64,000 nt of DNA from Tateyamaria pelophila (GTDB lineage Bacteria; Pseudomonadota; Alphaproteobacteria; Rhodobacterales; Rhodobacteraceae): positions 1 to 64,000 of the forward strand of contig NZ_JAIMIA010000012.1 of NCBI RefSeq assembly GCF_019966495.1. The letters run 5' to 3'. The position numbers and the translations under genes are program-made. The notes beneath the pieces were generated by a model that made no database searches, was not told where the DNA came from, and saw nothing but the letters and a program-made list of their open reading frames with translations. Positions 60,869 through 64,000 of the stretch are shown piece by piece (positions within the stretch are counted from its first letter, which is position 1; every line of letters starts with the position of its first letter).

Positions 60869-60945
60869 GGGCCTGTAGCTCAATTGGTTAGAGCAGAGCG
60901 CTCATAACGCTTTGGTTGCGGGTTCAAGTCCTGCCGGGCCTACCA
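60869..60945 (+). tRNA. tRNA with anticodon CAU, probably tRNA-Ile2 (lysidine-modified)
   Basis: A 77-nt cloverleaf with encoded CCA. Acceptor GGGCCTG pairs with CGGGCCT, the anticodon loop is CTCATAA, and the T-arm is GGGTTCAAGTCC. Pairs C4-G69 and C5-G68 are those TilS recognises on tRNA-Ile2 rather than on elongator Met, so the AUA-reading Ile2 is more likely than Met. Confidence 0.85.
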
Positions 60946-61303
60946 TCCCCCCGCCCATACGCATTGGGATCAATCCCCTAAGCCTTTGCGCTGCGTTTAA
61001 GTCATCGACTCTACAGGCTGAAAGCCTCGCCAAGTCGTTCTCGGAGTTCCGAGGGTATCCAAGCAAAATATGAATGGAAAAAGGGATATCCAAGCGATGC
61101 GAAACTCAGCGCTGTTATCCTGTAGCAAAAATAGTCCAGATCTTCGACGGTGATGGATCCCGACTGAAAATCTGACCAAGCGGATGAAAACTTTGGAGGT
61201 TGCCGTTCAAAGGTGCTGCAAAGCAATTAGGGTATCGCCTCCCCTGGCATTCCAAGAAGCCGAGAGCACATGTAACGCCCGGCGCAAAACCGAGATCCAG
61301 GAG
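60946..61303. other. Gap after the tRNA gene with one doubtful small frame
   Basis: The gap contains a minus-strand frame at 61011-61226 (TTG start, 71 codons), with residues such as TVEDLDYFCYRITALSFASL that look protein-like. It lacks a well-placed ribosome-binding site and a recognised family. I leave it as a possible small gene. Nothing else is seen. Confidence 0.3.
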
Positions 61304-62797
61304 CTAAGGTCTGAGCCGCCGCCGCTTGATGAAGGGAAGTTGCGTGACACACATGAAGACGAGCGCGCAGGTCAAGACGAATGATATGGGATGGCTCAAC
61401 AGATCATAGAAAAACGCCCAGACGTTTTCCTGTGCACCGATCATGGCGCGGCGGTAATTTGCATCGATCATCGGCCCCAAGATGACGCCGAGGATGATCG
61501 GGCCAACCTGAAAGCCGTACCGTTTCAGAAAATACCCGATCACACCAAACGCCAACGCCCATGCAATGTGAACGGGATTGTTCTGGATCGCGTAAGCGCC
61601 GACTGCGGACAGGATAATGATCAGCGGAATCAGAATCGCGCGCGGACATTCCACAACCTTGGTGAAAATGCGAATCCCCGTCAGCCCGAAAACGAGCAGG
61701 AACAGGTTCGCCAGCGTCAGGTTTCCTACGATAAACCAGAACAGATGCGGCGTGTCCGTCAGCAAGAGCGGTCCGGGTTTGAGGCCGTGAATATAAAGTG
61801 CACCGATGATGATCGCGGTTACCGCATCACCGGGAATACCAAGCGTGAGCATGGGGACGAAAGCCCCTCCAACCGCGGCGTTGTTCGCCGTCTCGGGTGC
61901 GATCAGCCCCTCTTTGGCACCTTCGCCAAAGGGGACTTCGGGATCTTTGGTGCTGCGCTTGGCCTGATCGTATGCCATCAGTGCCGCGATATCGCCCCCC
62001 GTGCCGGGCAGCGCGCCGATGATCGTGCCCAGCCCCGCAGATTTCAGACCCAGACCCAGATAGCGACGGACATCGGACCAGGCTGGCACGATCCGCGCGA
62101 CCTTTTGCTTGATCGGCGCGACATGGAGGTGCTCAAGCTGGGCCAGCGCTTCTGCAACGCCGAAAAAACCGATCATGGCGACGACAAACGGCACACCGCC
62201 CATGAGGTTGATGGAACCATAGGTAAAGCGGGTTTCTGCGGTCATCGGGTCAAGACCGATCATGCCGATCATGACACCAAGCGCGCCGGCGAATGCTCCC
62301 TTGGCAAAGCTTTCCCCGGACAGCGTGCCGACCAGAAGGATGCCGATGATACCCAGAAGCATGTATTCGCGTGACGTGAACTTGATCGCGAAATCGGCGA
62401 TCAAGGGAGCCGCCACTGCCAGCGCCAGAACCCCGATCAGACCGCCGATCACCGACATGACAGTCGACAGGCCGATCGCCTCCCCCGCCAGCCCCTTTTG
62501 CGCAAGCGGGTAGCCGTCGATCGCCGTGGCGATGGCGCTTGGGGCACCGGGGATGTTGAGCAGGATGGCCGTACGCGCACCGCCATAGACCCCGCCGACA
62601 TAGACCCCCGCAATCAGCGCCAGCGCTTCGTTGACCTCCCACTTGAAGGTGAACGAAATCAGGATCGACGCCGCCATGGTCACCGACAAGCCCGGAATGG
62701 CGCCGATATAAATGCCTGCAAAAGTGCCAAGCGCTGTCAACATCAACAGGTACGGGTCGAGCCAGGACGTTGCGAAAAAGCCGAGCGTCTCGATCAT
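61304..62797 (-). CDS. tctA: Tripartite tricarboxylate transporter large permease, TctA
   Basis: A 497-residue TctA subunit with about 12 membrane helices. Family blocks are FAGIYIGAIPGLSVTMAASI, GGVYGGARTAILLNIPGAPS and IGALPGTGGDIAALMAYDQA, followed by EGAKEGLIAPETANNAAVGG and MLTLGIPGDAVTAIII. With TctB and the binding protein TctC it imports citrate or related carboxylates. ATG 62797 overlaps the tctB stop by four bases. Confidence 0.94.
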   Translation of the reverse strand: MIETLGFFATSWLDPYLLMLTALGTFAGIYIGAIPGLSVTMAASILISFTFKWEVNEALALIAGVYVGGVYGGARTAILLNIPGAPSAIATAIDGYPLAQKGLAGEAIGLSTVMSVIGGLIGVLALAVAAPLIADFAIKFTSREYMLLGIIGILLVGTLSGESFAKGAFAGALGVMIGMIGLDPMTAETRFTYGSINLMGGVPFVVAMIGFFGVAEALAQLEHLHVAPIKQKVARIVPAWSDVRRYLGLGLKSAGLGTIIGALPGTGGDIAALMAYDQAKRSTKDPEVPFGEGAKEGLIAPETANNAAVGGAFVPMLTLGIPGDAVTAIIIGALYIHGLKPGPLLLTDTPHLFWFIVGNLTLANLFLLVFGLTGIRIFTKVVECPRAILIPLIIILSAVGAYAIQNNPVHIAWALAFGVIGYFLKRYGFQVGPIILGVILGPMIDANYRRAMIGAQENVWAFFYDLLSHPISFVLTCALVFMCVTQLPFIKRRRLRP

Positions 62798-63270
62798 TGC
62801 CACAGGCTCCCCGTGGGCAGAACGACTTTGAAGACAACCCGGAACAGCAGGTAAATCGACCCGGTGGAGAGTATGGATATAAGCAGCGCCCAGATCGGCC
62901 CTTTGTCCCAAAGCGCCCAGATGGCAACAAAGAGCAGGCCGAAGGAGGCCGGAATGAACCCGACGGAGGGGATCACCGCAACGTAGGCCGCCACCAAGCC
63001 CGTAAACAGGACCACGCGCAGCGGAAACAAATAGGCGATCAAACCCGTGACGCCGCTTCGGGTGGCGCGGGGCTTGCGCAGCGTGTCGCCGAGGATCACG
63101 AGGCTTGTCACGATCATCACACCCGACGCCAGCATGGGCATGATGCCGCCGGTTGCCAGCCCCCTGAAGCCGGAAATCCCATAGGATTCCCAGAACGCGT
63201 AACCGGCGAACACCACCAGAAGAAGCGCAAAAAGCCGTTCTCCCGGCCGCAGGGTCTCAGGTGTTTTCAT
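62794..63270 (-). CDS. tctB: Tripartite tricarboxylate transporter small permease, TctB
   Basis: A 158-residue protein with four membrane helices and the TctB layout (GERLFALLLVVFAGYAFWES at the start, PSVGFIPASFGLLFVAIWAL late). It partners TctA in the membrane. A 9-bp hairpin lies between the tctC stop and this start. Confidence 0.9.
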   Translation of the reverse strand: MKTPETLRPGERLFALLLVVFAGYAFWESYGISGFRGLATGGIMPMLASGVMIVTSLVILGDTLRKPRATRSGVTGLIAYLFPLRVVLFTGLVAAYVAVIPSVGFIPASFGLLFVAIWALWDKGPIWALLISILSTGSIYLLFRVVFKVVLPTGSLWQ

Positions 63271-63284
63271 GTAAAACCTTGATG

Positions 63285-63312
63285 CCGACCCGCTGGACTA
63301 TAAGCGGGTCGG
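63285..63312 (-). terminator. Hairpin between tctC and tctB (probable attenuator)
   Basis: A perfect 9-bp stem, CCGACCCGC with GCGGGTCGG and a 10-nt loop, lies 9 bp after the tctC stop. No T-run follows. Such hairpins often keep the binding-protein message more abundant than the permease message. Confidence 0.6.
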
Positions 63313-63321
63313 TCTATTGGG

Positions 63322-64000
63322 TCAGGGGCGCGCGATGCCCAATTCTTCGGGGCTGACCTTGGCGGCACCGGTATCCTGAAGCGCCCAAACCGTGACTTGC
63401 TGCCATTTCGCAAGGAAATCGACAGCTTCCTGACCGCTCATGTTCATGACCACGTTGCCGCGATTTGCCATGAGCTCCAGAAAGGTCTCATTTGTTGCAG
63501 CTGTCGCAAAAACCTCGGTCAGCGTGGCTTTGACATCATCGGGCACCTCCGAGCGCACGAAAACCCCATAGAATGGACCCCAAGGCAGGAACCTGTCCAT
63601 GTCCGGGAGTCTATCGGTGATGGCGGGAACATCGGGCAAGGTGTCGACCGGCTCCGGGTTCACCACGGCCAATGCACGCATCGTACCCGCCTTGATTTGC
63701 TCGGCCGCCGCCGAGATGCCGGAGGGCATGAAGTCAACCTCGCCGCCCAGCATCGCCGTCAGCCCCGGACCTTCACCGTCGAACGGAATCGCGGTGACAT
63801 TGAAATCCGTGGCGTTCGAGATCAGCGCAGCAATCGTCGATGGCAGGCCACCCGGACCGGTTGATCCCATTTTGATGGCACCCGGATTGGCGGAAATATC
63901 ATCCAGCAGCGCGCTGAGCGTTTGGTATTTGGAGTCCGCAGGCACCGCAATGACGGCCACGCCCCGGCCAAGAATATTGATCGGATACATATCGTTGTAG
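63322..64000 (-). CDS. tctC: Tripartite tricarboxylate transporter substrate-binding protein, TctC (partial)
   Basis: The C-terminal 226 residues of a periplasmic TctC/BugD-type binding protein; the N-terminus lies beyond the right edge. Family blocks are IKMGSTGPGGLPSTIAALIS, then VTAIPFDGEGPGLTAMLGGE (ligand helix), and VPAITDRLPDMDRFLPWGPF. It delivers the carboxylate to TctA/TctB. Confidence 0.92.
   Translation of the reverse strand, partial: YNDMYPINILGRGVAVIAVPADSKYQTLSALLDDISANPGAIKMGSTGPGGLPSTIAALISNATDFNVTAIPFDGEGPGLTAMLGGEVDFMPSGISAAAEQIKAGTMRALAVVNPEPVDTLPDVPAITDRLPDMDRFLPWGPFYGVFVRSEVPDDVKATLTEVFATAATNETFLELMANRGNVVMNMSGQEAVDFLAKWQQVTVWALQDTGAAKVSPEELGIARP

Overview
The window looks like chromosomal DNA of an alphaproteobacterium of the Roseobacter group (Rhodobacteraceae). 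The evidence is a DMSP demethylase (dmdA) beside acuI, a circularly permuted two-piece tmRNA gene, an SspB-type ClpXP adaptor, an F1 zeta-subunit (DUF1476) gene, a trgAB-cysK locus, and a methionine synthase split into separate genes. The species cannot be fixed from sequence alone. No phage, insertion sequence, plasmid gene or CRISPR array was seen.

Left end, 1-7.86 kb: a looser, visibly less GC-rich accessory stretch of single, unrelated genes: ExoD-like, GFA-type zinc protein, PPOX flavoprotein, RidA, MaoC hydratase, GMC oxidoreductase and an imine-reductase-like enzyme. Long gaps between them carry diverged dispersed repeats. The stretch abuts the 3' end of tRNA-Ser(GGA), as an island inserted at a tRNA would. 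From 8.0 to 17.8 kb a dense minus-strand block holds alaX, an MscS channel, cysK, trgB, trgA, a cyclopropane-fatty-acid synthase, a photolyase and a class-V aminotransferase. It suits oxyanion, singlet-oxygen and light stress.

17.8-27.6 kb is the most interesting part: a sulfur and DMSP locus. A BCCT transporter is followed by HIT, acuI, dmdA, DinB, DUF1326 and DUF2182 genes. All are on the minus strand, and the five upstream genes are close or overlapping. Divergently transcribed are a GntR/FCD regulator, an SBP56-type methanethiol oxidase and a small membrane protein. Together these could import DMSP, demethylate it, detoxify acryloyl-CoA, and oxidise methanethiol under one regulator. The uncharacterised membrane and cysteine-rich proteins are candidates for a metal-supply module.

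27.6-41 kb mixes housekeeping and small genes: SYLF protein, dienelactone hydrolase, tmRNA, a broken SnoaL-like gene, chromate transporter, sspB, fumC, class I aldolase, cytochrome P450 with an overlapping hydrolase-like membrane protein, ccdA and tusA. Two copies of a four-hairpin repeat lie at 36.1 and 39.8 kb. 41-50 kb carries RNase E, a HAD phosphatase, dctD, dctB, purQ, purS and purC. 50.4-57 kb carries the zeta-subunit gene, an MprF-like protein, and the split methionine synthase parts (homocysteine methyltransferase, corrinoid protein, DUF1638) around a radical-SAM gene. 57-61 kb has sufE, a lipoprotein, rnd, purN, purM and a CAU-anticodon tRNA (probably Ile2). The right end is a tctC-tctB-tctA tricarboxylate transporter, with tctC running off the window.
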